Source of the DNA: Eunapius fragilis
Lineage: Eukaryota; Porifera; Demospongiae; Spongillida; Spongillidae
Assembly: GCA_963681505.1 (NCBI GenBank)
Contig: OY811984.1
Location: forward strand, 2,154,772-2,218,771
Direction: 5' to 3'
DNA length: 64,000 nucleotides
Shown: in pieces, positions 23,351 through 38,957 of the stretch
How the letters are laid out: every line of letters starts with the position of its first letter
Numbering within the stretch: the stretch's first letter is position 1
Made by a program: the position numbers and the translations under genes
Notes under the pieces: model-generated
The model's database searches: none
The model's input: the letters and a program-made list of their open reading frames with translations, nothing else
What the model was told of the DNA's origin: nothing

Positions 23351-26300
23351 GTTGTCTACTATATAGGTCTGCAAATTCAACAAGACAAAAAAATTGCTTT
23401 GTACACTTATGGACATGCTGGGAACATTAGCCCTGTTGACAAAAAGGTAATTGCGGCAGAGGATGAACCTATTGAAGGTGAACACATACGCTGTATACAA
23501 CTCAAAGAGGACGAAGACTTGGACCAGCTCATGGAACATTTCATTAGTATTGATGCAAAGGCTGTAGTATTTGTGAATACGAGAGATGACTTCACAGTTA
23601 AGGCACAACATTGGCCCAAGCAGAGTGCCATACCAGTGTTACTGTTGAAATCCAATGATGGAAAGGAACTGTTGTCAGTTGTGGAGAATAGTGAAGTTTA
23701 TGGTAATGTGGTGGTTGAGAGCAGTGTGGATTCTACCCCGGCAGTAGTCAAAAAAGAACCAACTGCTACAAAGCCATTGGTAGACGATGATAGTCGTTTA
23801 GGTGCTAAAGAGAATAGAAAGAGACAGCATAACTTCAAAACAGAGGTCAAGCAGCTGATGTTTTTAAAGAATGATACTCCTATCGTAGTGTCTGAGGACA
23901 TTGGAGTCTTTACAACGGTGATGCATCATTTCCAACATTACGAGGTGACGGTAAGAAATAGAGTTGTAGACAATTGTATATATTTTTGCGTTTAAAGGAT
24001 AAACATGATGGTAGCCATGGTGATCTGCTAAAGGAACTTGTGAAGTGCTTTAACAATAGCAAAATGATTGAAAAGGATTTTCCCTTTTACGTCATCCTAG
24101 CATATAGGATAAGGAGGTATGATTTCATAGATGTTTGTTTATGTCATTGAGTGTTAATATCCCGCTACCCCACTACTTCCAGCAATCATGGTGTCTATAA
24201 TTGGAGCGAATCATCTGAATTTTTTATTACCTTGATTGACAAGATGGAGACACTGGACCCTCAGAAGTTGACTTCTACGTTGACTACTTTTATCCAAAGG
24301 TTGGTTGGATGCAACTTTATGATAAGTGATTAGCAGATCGAAATACCTTGGCAGAACTCATTGATGGTTCGTACTATGTTTACAGGTGCCATAATTCTAT
24401 TAATATGCATAACATAACCATGACATTATGTAAAATAGCTACTAGTCGCTGTGAAGCTGACAGCAAGTATTGAAGGATTGATATCAGAATCATGCAAAGC
24501 AAAATCCCACTCTCGTAAAAAGGAGAACATCGAAAAGAAACAAATTTCAGTAGCAATAGTATGGTGCCATTCCCAACTTGGATAAACATAAAGAGCTTCC
24601 TACTTAACTAACTCTTACTTGTCAGCGCCTGTCTGTCACAGAGATTACCATGGATAATATTATTTTTTAAATTTAAAAGAAGGAAAAACATTCGCTGAAA
24701 GTTAGTGGGAAATAGGAATTGAAGACAAAAGTAGTGTAAAAAAGAAGGGAACAAGGTTTTTGGGAAAGGAAATTCCTATATTTAGCACATGTAACAGAAC
24801 CAAAAATGGTGCAAAATAAATGATAGGTTTTCCTTTCCTAAAAACCTTGTTCCTTCTGTTCCTTTTTTACACTCCTTTTACATGTATCTTCAATTCCTAT
24901 ATCCCTCATTTATTGGGTCATAAGATGTGTCAGTGAAATAACTGAAGTAGCACACACATGGTGTAACTGAGGAAGAGACAACACATTGTTCAAGTCATAA
25001 CTAGGTGATTGACAGTTCCAATGTCAGGGATGGCAAAAACCAGTGTAGCAGATTCTGGAAATGCCAGGCAGTGCCGCTATTGGTCATTTAATGCAATGCA
25101 TAAATTTCTTGTAGATATCAAGGCCATGGCAAAATATTGCCTACGATGATGGCGATATAGGTTTTTGACCAGAACATAAATGTAAAAACAAAGGCTCATT
25201 TCTGTTTCTGGGTTAAACCATACCCCTCCACCTGACCAATCCCAAATAGCTTCTGCCACTCCTAATGCTGTTATCTAATGTGACCAACAATACATGTTAA
25301 TAGCAGATGACAAACGGCATGTCTATTGGTTGTCAATAATCTGTAATACCAGTCATTTTACAGAGTCATTCCAACTCGTTTTTAAGGTCCAGTAAAGTAG
25401 TACATCATACTTCTACAAACTGTTGTAGCAATGGCATAGCAATGAGGGTAGTTCCTTCATTACCATCGTTATAATTTTTGTTTAGGAGGGTGGGGGGTAG
25501 GAAGAAGTGTATCCTTGCATGAAGTGTTACAAGTGTTACGATTTCTTATTCATGGACAGAGGTGACTTCCAGGTGATGTTTGGAGGTGGTAACTCTAATG
25601 TGATCATGCTGCTTGAGAAAGCTTGTTTGGGCTTGGCTGTGATGTCGTCAAAACGACTACTTCTGAATCAACCTGAAGACAAATCACCTAAGCATAATCT
25701 GTACAAGATGATGGTTTGGGGTATGTTGCTGGCAGTTTGACCAATGGCTGTAATTTATTTTCTTTTGATAGTCAGCATAGCTCTGAAGTGCCATTCAGTG
25801 GGAGGTGTAGTGACCAGGAGTGTGAGTGCAATATGGGATGAACACCTAGTACAGGTTAGCTGAAATGCCATGCTCCAACTATTCATATTGACTGCTTGTT
25901 GTAGACAGGAAGAGAGTTAGAGTTCACTCCAGATACTATAGAGGACCTCAGACGTGGGTTGGGTCTGACCAAGCAACTGAACATTCCTTCTACTGCCATG
26001 ATGAGTTCTGGCCAAATGATTAAGCTGGCTGGTTTGGAAGGATCTGTTAGACCACTATCACACCTGATGTATGTTTCTGTAATCTCGTACAACACTTCAC
26101 TTGTGACCTCATAACACCACAGGAACTATCTTGGTTGTGTAGCTGAATTTTTAACTGACAAGTCTGATATTGCACATCTGTTCACTACAATACGATCAAA
26201 GTATTACTTTTGGATATATGATGTAAGAATTGAAGGAACAGCAGCTGCATCTTCTCAGGAACGTGATGATCAACTATCAATGCTGAAAGCTCTGAGCATT

Positions 26301-28889
26301 GAAGGAACAGTTGAAGGAGCAATACAGGAGGTAGATGGGGTGTGCATTGTGGGGGTTAAGTGATCGTCTCTAACACATCAGGGTATCACTTTTGTGGAAA
26401 AATTGAGTAAGATACTAAAACAGAAGGATGGATTGGAGGGAAAACTATGTAGCTCTGAAGAGCTTGGCTGGCTCACCATACTGCTTCAGGTGGTGGATGT
26501 GACCAATCCAGGTGCAGATAATCATCTGATGAAGTTCTGCAGTAAGGGCGGGAGTGAAGTGCTTAAGCCTCATCGTGCACAACTGAGCAAAGAGGTGTGT
26601 CCTAGTGGCTCATATGTACTTTTGTAAAGTGCTCTTATCTGTAGGTCGTTGAGAGAACAAGGCAATCTTTCCACAAACTTCCAATACATCTCTTTTTTCC
26701 ATTGTACCGGAAACTACCGATATGGCCAAATGAGGTTTGTAAGAAGTGATTTGAACATATAAATATCACAAATAAATCCCACTAGTGTACTTTTACACCA
26801 GGTTTAACTATCTCTATAATGCATCAACCACAAGGCTTACATGTATATCTCACAGCCCCACATCCTTACAGCTTTTTGCCGATCTTTTAATTAACTTTTG
26901 GCTCTTCAATGCTGTAGCGGTAATTTTTAAATGATCATGTATACCCTGAACTGGTGACATAGCAATGACTGGCTTTCCAGAATAAAGCTGTATGTACTCT
27001 TTGCATATGCTTGTAGGTCTCTTAGGGTAGAATATTCTACCAACACCGCTGCCTCTCTAACATTCATATACAACAATATTATATTTTCAGCTCTTTGAAA
27101 GTGTAGGGTTGGCTTACTATCTCCTAGTGAGCCATACGTGTATATCAAACAAGGTTGTATTTAACCCAATGTATCATCAGTGAGGATGAATACTAAAGTG
27201 ATGTGTGCTATTGGCGTTCTTTAAAACCATTTTTAACTCGAGTTTTTAGGATGAAAAAAAAAGCAGATGACAATGACCAAGGAGAAAAATGGACGTAGTA
27301 TGAGAAATTGGCATGCATGAGCATTTGTTTTATCTAAAAACAGAACCAACAAAAAAAAGTATTTGTAGTGAAAAAAGAGGGAAGTGATCTAGTCCTTTGT
27401 TGTCCCTCTCTAGCATGTTTTAATGACATTCATTATACTTCACACAGGCTGTGTAACTTTATGCAATGTACTTAAAGAATTTATTAAGCAAAATTGCATG
27501 CAATCACGTGAGAAGCATGCACATGGGTACTCGAATACTATTGTTGGTACCATCTATTGATTAACCTTAAATTAAATCCCATAAGTACATCTACTGCGGA
27601 TGATAAAATTTCCAACAGAGGTATAGAAGTTTTCAAGAGAAACAAATCACACACATGTTTCATTATAAAAGCATGAGATTTTTCAGTATCATCTGAATTT
27701 TTTATCCATTGTAATTATTATGATGCTGATGACAATCTTGAAGTGTTGATTTCAAAATTGCAAGGAACCTATGCAAAACAACCTAATGGAACAACTTAAA
27801 AATATGCACACTTAGCTAAAAATTTACAACCATATGGGTTATGACTACAAGATCTATATTAGACACCAACAGCTGTAGGGACTTGCACTTCGGCTATTTC
27901 ATCCATGCAAATGTTAATCACAAACATATAAAGAGTAAGGTTGGTAAACAGCATGACAAAGCTGTAGGGGGGTGGAGCTATGAGGTTGTCTCGTGAAGTT
28001 ATAGTTATAATGATTCTGTTTAGTTTCTATGTTGGTACTTTGGGTTTATTTTTGATTTTAATAATTATCACTGGCTCTAGACAAGTTGGCAGTGCAAATT
28101 GTTTATATCAAACCAAATTGTGCTATAATAAATCTTTATAACTGGCAATAAAAGAATGGTGTAGCTTTTTTTTGCTATGAGCATACACATGTACATTGAG
28201 ACTTAGCGGCTTTTGTGAGCAGTGCTTGTGTTTTTCATATCACTTGTGCAGCCATGACTAGAAATGTAATATATATTTTTGTGTTTAAATTCAACCCCTA
28301 ACACTGTAAGCAGGCTATGGTTATTTATTACTGAAACTTATGTCTGTGCAGTTTTTAAAAGACTACCTCAGTGTGTATAAGATATTACCAGGGATGAGGA
28401 TATGTGATGGAACCTGGTGGAAAGAATTCATAGAGGAAGTCATCAGCAGGTATAGTATATTATGTACATGTAATAGCTGTATAATCATGGCAAATGATGT
28501 TCTCACAGGCATTCAGGAGCTCATAATCATCCCTTCCTGCTTGATTTTGTTAAGAAAGTTGGAGACTGTTATGTTAAGGACAGGCAGCCTCAATACTTCA
28601 TCCCTGATCTATTATTGAGTATAAATGTTCCCAAGCTGTTTGGTTTGCCAGCAGTCACTGATGCAGGACATCCAGTGGCTGTGGAAGTCCAAAATGAGTT
28701 CACATCATTTGTACAAAACTACATACATATCAATGCACTGAAGGCTGACTTGCTCCAAAAGATGAGTCATATTCTGGTAGGTGTCTGAACCTGCAGGTGT
28801 GTTAATTTACATATTGTCTCTTGGTGCAGTCCAGCATATCTGAACAGCCTAATGAGTTTCAGCAGCTTATCCTGATTGTCCTACAAAAG
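23351..28889 (+). CDS. RNF213-like gene, N-terminal exons 1-12
   Basis: Exons: 23351-23950, 23998-24116, 24183-24299, 25560-25720, 25772-25854, 25905-26068, 26123-26330, 26382-26594, 26645-26734, 28352-28449, 28509-28776 and 28830-28889. They encode about 727 residues with matching phases at each join. Residues about 50-120 contain alternating hydrophobic strands (AVVFVNTRDDF, then IPVLLLKSNDGKELL) that resemble a protease-associated (PA) domain, a fold seen in some other RING ligases; this is a weak resemblance by eye. A charged, lysine-rich linker follows at about 130-170. I do not recognise the rest; by position it should be the start of the stalk. Vertebrate RNF213 instead has a long disordered stretch and a carbohydrate-binding CBM20 domain here, which I do not see. 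Upstream exons are probably missing from this model. Confidence 0.8.
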
Positions 28890-31800
28890 GTAGACCACTG
28901 TGTGTCTCCTCATGTTTGCCACAAGCTTAGAGCCCTTGATAATGTTTTCACTTGTACTGACGAAGTACCAGCACAAAGCTAGATTGTTCTGTCAAATTCA
29001 AAATTTGTCACCCATGCACACCAGATCAAAGAGGAAATTGAAATTGCATGAGCACAGCCATGACTGACTGTGAATGCAACCTGACAATGTTAAGCTACCT
29101 ATTAATCTACGATCTATTTATGCTGTAAGAATGCTCATTCTGTGCTAATGCATGAAAGTATATCTAATTTATGCTTTCCCCATCTGGGTCCCCGTCATGC
29201 GTGTATCCTGTTTGACGATAACAGTTTGCATCAGGCGGCAACCATATACCCACCAGGCCAAGTCTGGAGCCCTGGTAGCACTGGTTAACCCTTGGGTGCG
29301 ACCAGATGTGCCACACCATGATGTGGTCATGGGTTTAACGTGGTTGGTCAGGGTAAAAGCTGGTGGCGTCAGAAAGGCAGTTAACCTTGGTCTTGGGTGG
29401 GGGGGGGGGGGGGGGGGGTGAAATATTATGTATAATGAAATTCATAAACAGTTTATTGTAACTTAGAACACCCCCACCCCCCCCCCCCCCCCCCCCCCGG
29501 TTCCAACGCCCAGATGGGTGCCACCTGCTGTTAATGTTTGACATGAAAAAAGCAATGCAAATGTTGGGTATAAATGATAACTCATAGTTGTTACTATGAC
29601 TACTGGTACCACCATATTGCATAAAATATAACAAAATTCTGCAAATGAATGAATAGAGCCAAATGACAAGCTGAAATACCTCCAGAGCATGAAGTGTGCA
29701 AAACAAAAGCCTGCACTCATAACAAAGAGAACGCTGAATAGAAGTGAGCTGTACATCAATGTACATGTAGCTGTGGTGCTGATTGAGAAACACAGTGAGC
29801 TTCAATTACATTCTTGTTAATATGCACATTATAAAAACAAATAAAGAGAAAAACGTTTTACGATGGGGATGTAGGAATTGGAGGTAAAAATTAAGAGAGC
29901 AAGGTTTTGGGGAAGGAAAATCCTCTATTTAGCATGTTAGAATGTAACAGAACCAAAAGATAGGTTCAATTTCCTGTCCACCCCAAACCTTGTCGGTCCG
30001 GTCCCCTTCCTTTTTACCCCACCAATTCCTATATCTCAGCCAACTTTCTCCTTGGAGAATGTTTTTCTTTACTTGTAAGTATTGTGTTTGCTTCATGTTT
30101 GAGGATTACATTGTAACGTTGGTTGGACCATGCCACATGATTGGTTATCATTACCACATGGCTATTGAGTGTGGTAATATGTGATGCATGTTTATTTTCC
30201 CCATGTAAACGGGATGGAAGTTTGGCATTGAAATCATTTTAGTGTACCTGCAAGCATTCAATTACAATGTAGTCATATTTATTAGGTCTCATATTCATTA
30301 CTGCGCGTCTCTAAATACCTACAAATAAATTAAAATTGAGCGCTCAAACGGTTGAAATGTAAATTTTGTGGACTGATGAAGTGGATACAAATATAGTAGG
30401 GGTGGTCAGTAATTGAACAGATCAAAAGGTACGCTGGCAGGTGGGCTTTAGAAAGGTGAGGAGGTCAGCGAGTAATTAGTGCTTACTGCGGACGAAAAGT
30501 TCAGCGTGGTCACTTCTTATGGCGGTATCACGAAGCGTACTGAAATAGAACCATTTACATGAACTCACACAGAATTTGTGGTAGTCTTAATTGATCTTCA
30601 TCCCATGATATTTCCCGGCGGTGCAGCCTCATTAGAAAATTGAAAGAGAAGTTCTTGCTGTCTTGCGTTCAGTGCGATCAACATTGGTTCATACCTGTAG
30701 GCTGTGCTCATTTGAATCACCCCTCCCACATTTTGTCCACTTTCTCGATCTCAAAATTTACTTTTCAACGTTTGAGTACTTAATCTTTGCAGGTATTTAG
30801 AGATGCATAGTATTGTCTTTCTGAGTCAATGATCATTTTCAGCAATCAGTTTCAGACAATGGCATGCCTCATGGCTGACGTTGCCAGCACATTATTAGTT
30901 GTGAAACGAATTTGAGTACACACACATTTACACACACACACACACACACACACGCTCACATACACACACAAACACACACACCACGTAACCACACACAACA
31001 TAAATAATTTGAGATTACACACATGCACGAGAGGTTTGTACATTTGAAACTGAAACTAGTATTTGTCTGCAGGAGGTTGTCCCTGAGCTAAGTACATTCC
31101 AGAGTGGAGATGGCCCAGCTCGGGAAGTCTTGGCCACAGCCAGTACCAGATTGCAGAAGGACTTATCATTGATCCAAGCCTTGAACCCTCAGCAGAAGTT
31201 TTGTTGGGGAATTGTGGCTACCTTCTGTTCAAAGACTTCTGCCAGTATCACAGCGGACAGTTTTGAATGGATCCATTCCAATGACTACATCATTAACCAT
31301 CTTGGTCAGATATATGCGTCCTACTGCAATGGAAATAACATTCCAGAGAATGAGAGGGTCCTCACTGACACCCTTCCCATGGACATAGCTCATCATCCCA
31401 GTGATGATGTCCATAAGTTCTTTGAATGGGTGAGGAGGCTTCAAGTGGTGCTATTTGTCTGGCAGAGGAAGGTACAGGATGGTGATGTCAACTATGATGA
31501 CATTCTACTGATTGTCTCCAAGCTGTTTCAGATAGGTCAGCTGGTTTGCTGTAGGTCAGATTCCCAGGATATTAGATCGTTATTGAACAACTACCTTGTG
31601 CTGTTTGAGAAAGTCAATGCTCACCTGATTAAATATATTCCAGGCAGTCCAGATGCCAAGTACTGTAGCCTGCCCCAGATTCTTCAGCGATATGGAGTCT
31701 CATTTCCCTTCGAGTTCACAAAACATCTAATGTTTCCAGGAGAGAAGGTTCCACCAGCAGGAGAACAGCTGTTATCAAATCCTGCTAACCCCAGTACACA

Positions 31801-34800
31801 TGGTATCTTTCAACCCCCAGGTCAGGTGTCTCTTCAAGCAACAACAGCCATCACAGTTAAAAAGCTTACTGCAATGGTTGAACAGCTTGACCAGTTTATT
31901 AAGCCTATTCTGGACCACATGCATATGTTGGTGTTCTTCAGCCTTCATCAGAGTGAGATCTTCAATAACTACATCCTTCTCAAACTGAGGGAAGAGTTTT
32001 CTACTATGAAGTCAGCCTCATCTCTCCACCCATCAATGAGGTCCAGTGTTACCCTCCCATCATTTCAAATGTTGAGCAGGGAGAGGGAGGAGGGATCCAA
32101 AGAGGAGGGCGAGTCCCTTGAAACCCTGGGAGAGGCGCTGAATGCTACAAGGACATTTCTTGACTGTCTGCTCCAAGGGACAGCAAAATACTCTGAGATC
32201 ATTGCTGAAGGTGGAGAACTGAAACTGGAGAGCATCAACATTGAAGCAGAGTTCAAAACACTCGTTGCATTTTTTGCCTCTGCAGAATTGGTACCCCAAG
32301 TTAAGAGCCATGAAGGACTGAAGGGTATCTTATGTATGGTTGAACTTTTCCAGTTCACTTCGGTACATATTCCAGCCATTCATAGAGTTTGTGGACAGTA
32401 CAAATTGGAGGGTTGCTTGAAGGACCCTAGCCTGAAGAAACTGGTGACGTTGGCTGAAGAGGTGGAGGGCAATAGGGATAACCTGATACCTCTGGAGGCA
32501 GCGGAGAAGATGGATATTGTCGAAACTTCCTTGTGCCTTAACAAACCAGGGGCACACCACAGCCTTGGTTTATTTGCAGCTGTAGCCAACAGCGCTGCAT
32601 TCTACCAGTTTGTCAGAGACAAGAAATTCGATGATGAAAATGGTCAGGCAGCATTTGGTCAGCAGTACCAGCTGATCACAGCCCAGCTGCAGCATGAGGA
32701 GTACAATGAGAATGTCCTGAACCACCTCATTGCTGCCTACAAGTTCATCTTACCATTCATGGACACCAAACAGGGCTTTGATGCGCTGATGGCCAAGGTG
32801 ACCAGTCTTGATGTCTCTGGCGGGCTAAAGCAGCTGGAGACTGTCAACTCTAACATCACCCTCATTCGTCTTTGGTTCTCCAGATCTGAGGTTTGTGTTC
32901 CTGGAAAACTGTATTATACCTTTATGAATGTCTTAATTACAGGGAGATACTCTGCAGAACGTGGCAAAGGATTTGGACTGCATCATTCAGGCTGGCTACT
33001 ACCAGTTTGAGTTTACCTCCAGTGAAGGCATTGTGATGACTCTGCAGTACTGCCCCTCTGATAACCCTCAGGCAGCTCTACCAGCCCAGCAATCCAGCCT
33101 GGAGGATGGATCTCCCCAGAGGCTACAACCTACAAAGCCAAGTGACATAGAAGGACTCGGAGGAAAGGAGAGGTGGTCCAAGGAGCAGATTGATGACTTT
33201 GTGAGGAAGCTGGGCTTCTTGGATGCAGAGAAAGAAGGAGGAGACAAAATCAAGCACTTTCTCCACTTGAATGAGGTATTTCATGTCTGTGCCATGGGGG
33301 AGTCTGTGTCATCAATTGCTCTCTCATTTTTCTTGCACCTAGGTTGCCAATAACATGATGAAGCTATACATTCAGCTGAGGGACCTTGGGTGTGCTGGCT
33401 TCAGCAAAGGGACAAGGCAAAGTACTGTGCCCTGCAGCACAGAAGACCCTGACTCATTGGTACTGTATGTAGAGTCCGGGCCGACTGCTGTTTATTCTGT
33501 TCTCTGCCCAGGTTCGAGAAATAGAAGCCCAGCTATCAGAAAGGAAGGATGAGCTGTTGAATCTGCGTAAGGAAAATAACTGGATGCTCTTCTTCCACAC
33601 CCCCAAACTACTGCTACTGTACAAGGAGATAAGCAACTGGACATCACTTTCATGCCTGTGTGGTTCAAAGGACATGCTGGATATGAAAGAGAAAATGCAA
33701 GGCATGAGCTGCATTATTGAAAGTGAAACAGATTTGTGTGGACTGAAACATGAGCTATATGCACTTTTAGTGCTACCAGTTTGCAGTACCAATGAGTGGT
33801 TTCAGTTTATGCAAAAAGTGTTGCCAGTGTGCAGCAGGCTAAGTGATAGAGCTGTGAGACACATTGTGAGGGAAATCAGTGTCTTGTGTGAAAATGACCC
33901 AGTAGCGTTTGATGTTATGAAGAATAACGTGGAGGTAGGTTAACTGGCTGTGTCTCTGATAGCAGCTAACCATGCATGAGTGTTTGCAGGTGGTCCTGAA
34001 GGAACAGCAACATGACCTCACAGCCTCACCAATGCGTGCTGTCAGTGTGTTCCTTTCAGCACTGCTACTGAACCACTCACTACCAATACACATCAAAGCT
34101 GCCGTCAAGATGTCTCTGAGTGTAGCCAGAGTGCCAACAGCTCCAGAGGCCTCTCAGGTGTTACATTCATGTCCAGGGTTCACCCAGAAGGAGCTGATCC
34201 CTCTGATCTTGAATATATTTGGTAGTGTCCCTGAGCCATTCCAGATATTTCGTTGTCAGGTTTCTTCAAAACAGGAAGAGCTGGATTTGTTTTTGCAGAG
34301 GGCTACCAAGTTTTCAATCCCACACCTTATCCTTGAAGTAAACAAGCTACCCTTTCATCTCCAGGAGGTGAGCCCTTACATAGTTGTGGTGTGTCATCTC
34401 ATCACACACCCACTTCTATCCTGCTCCCCAGCATCTGCTGCAGTTTCACATGGTAATGGAACATGGCCAGTTGGAAGAGGAATGCACACGTCCATGTTTG
34501 CAGTTTATTGAAACAAAACCCTCCAATTTGAGAGACATGCCTTGGATCACCCTAACAGAACACAAAGTGAGTTGAGAGTTAGTAGGACAAGGTTATCAGT
34601 TATTTATTATCTCAGATTGCTATTTAGGAATTATGTACATGAACATATCTAGTAATGTTTTCTTTTGAAATTATTGTTATTGCTTAATGAACATATTAGC
34701 TGGGTAATTATGAAAACTGGGGGGCATTTCTGTTCATACATTGTATGCCAAATCATATATAGAGGGTTGTTTTGTGTGCATATTCTTCTTAAATGCAATG

Positions 34801-37800
34801 TTATACTGAGCTTTTGGCTTGAGGGTTTTGAGACAAACACAGACAGAAGAATGTTCAGGTCATATTAGGATATGCATGTAGTTTACACTTGGAATGGCCA
34901 TAGTCCACATAGCCATCTACATGTATAATTAAAGCTAAGAGAAACACAATGTAGAAGTATTAGGAGATGTGCCTTTCGCAAAATAGAATACCTGCCTTTT
35001 GCTTTGAACTGTTAATGATTTTTTGCTTAGGTGTTCATATTTGTGTGTGAATTAGAATATTGCAACGTCTGCTGCTCACTCCAAGTACCATAATATGAAA
35101 GTAACACACAAACATCCTCTACCAAACTTGTGACTTTATTTGTTGCTATTTCAAACCTTCAGAGATCCCTGACTAACCATTGCTTCTCCTAGTTCGAAGA
35201 TGGATTATATAAATTATTTTAATTCTAATGATGCAACATTCAATAATTGCTGTTTGCCCTAATACAATAGTTCAAAACGAATGTATATAGTAAATGGAAA
35301 CGCTTTGTTCTTTGATGTGGTGAATTAATTGATTTGTGGTTCTGAATCAACTCATTTTTTGCAGGTCGAACCTGTAATTAAGGTTCCTCGAGACAAGATC
35401 GCTCAGTCAATTGTGCAGCTTATCTATGGAAATGCTGGTATATGTGTTTGCATGCGCATATATGCAGTTTTGTGTGTATAGCATTGGGTTTGTAGCATGA
35501 TGATGTAATGTCACATGTCAGGTGATGGGAAGACAGATTACATCAAAGGGAAGCTCAGCCAGAGTCCATCATGCTGTACCATTGCTGTGAACGAGGTCTT
35601 CACCCCTTTTGGCGCCATCAAAAAGCTCAGATGTCTGCCATCTGAGCAGCACGGCTGTGCTGTCTTCTTCAACTTCACACTTCTTCCTCCCAGTGGCCCA
35701 TTGCTTGGCATCAGTGAGGTGAGCCACACCCACCACTACATGGGGTAGGCATGTCCGAGGATGGTGAGATATAAGAGTATAAGTATGTTGAGCAACTAGA
35801 TGTGACTAATTAACCATTTCTGCATCTTCATGTAACTGTGGTTTTTATTCACATCATCATCATCTAAGGTTTCTGAGGGTGAAGACAAGCAAAGTGCTGA
35901 GCATGTGTCATATGGTCAGCTAATAGAGGTCATTGGATGGTTCTTCTTTGACCTCCTCATCTTTGGCTATGTTGAGGACAAAGACACTGGACTGTCCTTC
36001 CATCATCCAGGCGGCCTAGGTTGGCTTGTTTATGTGGAGGTACCTTCTCGAATTGGTATGACCCCTGACGAAACACTGGAGCAGTTCTGTGGTGACATCC
36101 CCGCACTTGGTCTGCTGGGATCACCCCACCTGATACCCAACCAGACCCCTTATGTCATTGACAGTGAAGTGCAGCTGGTGTGCAAGTACCTCAAGGCCTA
36201 CAAGGAGAGGAAGATTGATCGACTTTACAAAAATGGTGGTATGCTTGATTGTGTGGTGTGCCCCTATTTGTGCACAATTTGCAACCAATCATATTTTATG
36301 TGTTATTTATCTTTGTGTGCATCATATTAATATAAGCAAACACACCCAATCTTTATTGGTTAAATTATGGTGTGGGGTAAAACACATGCTTTGCCAGTTG
36401 TCTTGCTATCAATGCCCATCCCCTTAATGACCAAAGCCATATAGAAACAAGCCTTCAGATGGCTTTTTGTATTTTCAGTCTATGTGTAGTGTCAAATCAC
36501 AAGAACAATTAAGTACCACCAAACCATCCACGGTACCAGTACATGTGTAAAATTCAACCCCCCTCTCCCAGCTCATTTAGTAGTTTATAGCTTTGGTTTG
36601 AGTTCTGTAATGCACATTATAGTGAGTTATCTCTTTTTATTTACAAGGAGTTCTCTATCCTTAGCCATTCCATGTACAACAGTTAGTCTATTCTTATTGC
36701 CCCATTGGCAGATCACCTGGTAAAGTTCAGCACTGACCCTATAGTTTCAGAAGAGGAGTGCCACAGACTGCTCAATGAGTTTATGGCGGAACACATCAAA
36801 GCCAGAAAAATCACACAACATTTGTTTATCAAGTGAGTTAGTGAATTTTGTTATCTACTGTGGTTTTTGTTCAGCTATCAGTTCTTAATTTAAGATTTCA
36901 TTTTTAAAAGGCACCTATTCCATTTACTGCACATGCACACATAAATCATAGTTATTTTCATTTTTATTTAATTTCTGGCTGAAGGCAAAAAAAAGCAACC
37001 CCATCACAAAAGCTGAATGTTATTACAAAGGACGGTATTATTAATACATACATACATATAATTACACCAACACACAGACATACAACAAATCAATAAGATG
37101 GGGCATTAACCTGGTTTGGATAGAAGTGGCATTTGCCCTAACTAGTTTTACGTTAAGATGGCCATAAATGTCATTCGTAATTACAGACTTAGGTTTGCTG
37201 CTCAGGTTATTACTGTATAAAGATAATTTGTAGTAGGGTACGTAGATATAAATTTGGTGTGGTACAAGAAAAAAAACGTTTGTACAAACTATTAGTATTA
37301 TGGCTCCCTTCCCTAACACATGCAGGTACCTGAGTATCAGATGTCATTTTCTAGACAACCTTCCTGCCTTCAACAACATTGGGGTGGGTGAATATAAAAA
37401 GAATAATAATTTTTGGAAATCCGTGCCCACAAATACTCAAGAATTGGGGTCTACCCTCATGGCAACCATGTTGAAGGAAGTTAGTGATTTTTGTGATCCA
37501 TCAATCAAAGAGAACTGGTCTCTTAACCCTCATCAGCAGGTTAGATAGAGGGTTCTTGGTTCATTGTGTACTGCTGAGCTGGTAATCCCCCTCTCCCTTG
37601 GCAGTTGATATATGACATCAGAGATGGAGGTGCCAGTCTTGATCTTATCACTCTTCATGCTGACAGGGTGACACAGGCTGAAAGGACCAAATTTACCAAA
37701 ATAGGAGTGAATGTCCCTTCAATGATGTAAGTTTTTGTTTGGATTACTGTGACGTACTAAGTTACATGTATTAACCTTCAATGATTGACAGAGAGATGCA

Positions 37801-38906
37801 CTCCAGGGAAGTCCTGGACAAGTACCTGTCTAGAGCTCTCAATGTTGAGCTCAAAGATGGCCGACTGAGGCCCATTGATGATGCCGGCTATGTCCTTACC
37901 TTGGACTACACCCTGAAGATGCTCAACATCCATGAGCGCTACAGATGTGGGGTGCCTGTGATCATTGAAGGGGAGACTGGTGTGGGCAAGACTGCCCTCG
38001 TGCAGATGTTGTCAGTCCTCTGGAACCACTCACTACTGAGCAATTGGAACAAAGAGAAGGGTCGAATCCATGATGTACTTAGGCAGAGGATAGGAGATCT
38101 CTCAGAAGACTCATATGAGGCCTATGGGGTAAGTGTTGTGTTCATGTGGGAGTAGTGATGACTATTCATACCTGTACAGAGATGTGTGCAGCTGATAAGC
38201 CAGCTGTCAGAGGAGAAACCCATCACCAATGAAGACATGCTTATGTTGTGTAACTTACCAGGCTCAGCCAAGTCCCCTCAAGTACTGTACTCATATCTGA
38301 GGCAGTACCTTCTTGAGATGAGGCACCTCCCAGTTGTCACACTTCTGGTAACCAAGGAGAAGGATGATCTAAGCACACTGTTCCAGGAGGTTGAAGCCAA
38401 CAACACTGCTGAGGTGAGTACTTCTCTACCTAAGAATAGTCTGAGCACTTGGCATACACTTAGATCTCTAGGCCTTACCAATGGCGACCCAAGTATTTCT
38501 ATAGTTACTTATTCTCAGATTAGATGTGTGAAATGTGCTCTCCTGGAAACAATGGGTAACACAAGTGAGTGAAATGTTTAAGACGTTCTCACTTGCATTT
38601 AGAACTTTAACTCTTTTCATTGGGTTTATTGTTGAAGGGAACTGATAACTGAAAGGAAACATAGTTGAGGATATAATAATTGGCAGAATATTGCAATATA
38701 TTTGGGGTATTATATGTGAACTTTTATTGTGTTTAGGCCACTGCTAAAGTCCTGCAAGCTGTATACTTTGCTCAACTAAAACAAACATTTTATAAAGTCA
38801 ACATCCATGCGGGTAAGTGTGTTGTAAATGTACTGAGTACTGCAAGTCAAAAGTACGCATATACTCACACATGTACATGCATGCACATGCATGCACATGT
38901 GCACAT

Positions 38907-38957
<51 letters not shown>

